NCBI GenBank assembly: GCA_035550215.1
Contig: DASZPM010000012.1
Location: 1-64,000 of the forward strand
Length of the DNA stretch: 64,000 nt
Origin: JABDFW01 sp035550215
GTDB taxonomy: Bacteria; Bacteroidota; Bacteroidia; Chitinophagales; Chitinophagaceae
Direction of reading: 5' to 3'
The position numbers were made by a program, and so were the translations under genes. Positions 63,131 through 64,000 of the stretch are shown here, one piece after another. The notes beneath the pieces are model-generated. The model was not told where the DNA came from. It did no database searches and saw nothing but the letters and a program-made list of their open reading frames with translations. How positions within the stretch are numbered: the stretch's first letter is position 1; each line of letters begins with the position of its first letter.

Positions 63131-64000
63131 CCTACCCCTATCCATTGCAGAGTTCTTTACTAAATTAACAGCCTTATAAATTTCTTTCACATTATTCTCC
63201 CAGGAATGTGAAGCGGCAAAATTTTTGCGGGCATCCTGTAACGCAGCAGAATTTTCTGCCATTGCTTTTTCAATGGCTGTTATGTATTCGGCAGGGGTAT
63301 CACACAAGTAGGTATACTCATTAAATACAGCCTGCATAAATCCTGTGCGTGTTGCTACTACCGGCTTGCCCATAGCAAGGTACTCATCAATTTTACGGGG
63401 ATAGTTACCACGGGTTACCTCATTTATTACCTGCGGGTTAAGGCAAACGTCAAAACTATTAATATATTCCGGCAGCGTCGCGGGCGGTTTGCTGCCTAAA
63501 AAATAAACATTAGGCATACCATGCAGGGTGCTTGCTTTAAAAGCGTCATCTTCCGGCCCAACCAATACAATTTGCCAATTAGGCCTGGCATGGGCAACCT
63601 GTTCAAGCAGGCTTATATCCAGCCGCAACGACTGTAAAGCACCTACGTAGCCAATTACCGGTTTAGCAATGGGCTGCATATCTTCGGGTACGTTATAACT
63701 TTCCTTAGAAAAAATATCCAGTTCACAACCCTGTCCCACATAATAAGAGGCGGGATTATATTGCCTGCAATAGTCTGCCAGGTATGTTGAGTTTGCAACG
63801 CATACATCACTTTTTGCTATCAATTTTGGCTCAAGTAAGGTGCCGTGCAGTTTCCAATAGTCAACCGTAAGCAAATAATCCCTGGAGTAATAAATACTCA
63901 CATCTGGCTGCAGGTAATCTTTCAGGTAAAAACAACGAAAAATATCATTATCATTAAACAATATAATATTCTTAAAATCCAATCGCTGCATCCCGTCCTT
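63122..64000 (-). CDS. GT4 glycosyltransferase, N-terminus outside window
   Basis: At least 292 residues are visible. The frame stays open through the window edge (K-D-G precedes the internal Met at 63991), so the start lies outside. The GT-B C-terminal domain is clear: KPVIGYVGALQ, WQIVLVGPED, YINSFDVCLNPQ and PRKIDEYLAMGKPVVATRTG with the E-x7-E-like region. It is probably about 370-400 residues in full. It belongs to the polysaccharide locus. Confidence 0.87.
   Translation of the reverse strand, partial: KDGMQRLDFKNIILFNDNDIFRCFYLKDYLQPDVSIYYSRDYLLTVDYWKLHGTLLEPKLIAKSDVCVANSTYLADYCRQYNPASYYVGQGCELDIFSKESYNVPEDMQPIAKPVIGYVGALQSLRLDISLLEQVAHARPNWQIVLVGPEDDAFKASTLHGMPNVYFLGSKPPATLPEYINSFDVCLNPQVINEVTRGNYPRKIDEYLAMGKPVVATRTGFMQAVFNEYTYLCDTPAEYITAIEKAMAENSAALQDARKNFAASHSWENNVKEIYKAVNLVKNSAMDRGRSE

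Overview
The window comes from a Bacteroidota chromosome, most likely of the Chitinophagales. The signs are a giant modular secreted protein, a 7TMR-DISM/LuxR sensor, Bacteroidota-type promoter boxes (TAnnTTTG), an IntDOT-like integrase with a MobA/MobC mobilisation set, and a moderately AT-rich backbone. No sequence search could be run, so family calls rest on motifs and domain order read from the translations.

Left backbone (1-18.26 kb). A secreted giant protein (over 2,900 residues, C-terminus outside the window) fills 1-8733 on the minus strand. Next come a small coiled-coil gene and a 7TM-LuxR sensor regulator. The giant gene and the small gene each have the same 18-bp operator-like direct repeat about 115-140 bp upstream. 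From 11.5 to 18.1 kb lies an exopolysaccharide synthesis and export locus. A receiver, a membrane HEAT-repeat protein and a PgaC/BcsA-like glycosyltransferase converge on a phosphatase-like membrane protein, a YaiO-type outer-membrane barrel and an unknown anchored protein.

Genomic island (about 18.3-45.58 kb). A roughly 27-kb mobilizable element sits at the 3' end of a tRNA-Pro(UGG) gene and is bounded by 88-bp direct repeats with 5 mismatches. Its backbone, at the right end, is a tyrosine integrase, an excisionase-like HTH protein, a small protein, a Toprim primase, a hairpin-rich oriT-like spacer, MobC, MobA and a coiled-coil membrane protein. Most of the rest looks like anti-phage cargo. 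It comprises an AEP primase-SF2 helicase, an AlbA_2/Schlafen-type regulator with a 12-bp tandem repeat, a PD-(D/E)XK-like protein next to a P-loop kinase, and a short type II (E2-only) CBASS with a NUDIX effector. It continues with an XRE-ImmA/IrrE protease plus PIN-like partner behind a 15-bp palindrome, and a SWIM/HEPN/unknown operon divergent from an XRE gene. The last module is an AT-rich four-gene operon with DndD-like SMC ATPase and DndE-HerA proteins but no dndA, dndB or dndC. In place of those it has a large protein with alpha-CTD-like, sigma4-like and HARE-HTH-like domains. That operon is the best candidate for a poorly described system.

Right backbone (45.57-64 kb). After the tRNA come an FGGY sugar kinase and an L-rhamnose-isomerase-type gene, a secreted M1 peptidase, and a second polysaccharide locus. 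This locus holds a receiver, a pseudo-receiver fused to a priming sugar transferase, several GT2 enzymes, a GT14-like enzyme, an acyltransferase, a flippase, two tandem GT2 paralogues and a GT4 gene cut by the window end. Embedded in it is an RsbU/RsbV/RsbW-like partner-switching cassette, which suggests stress- or signal-dependent control of the polysaccharide.
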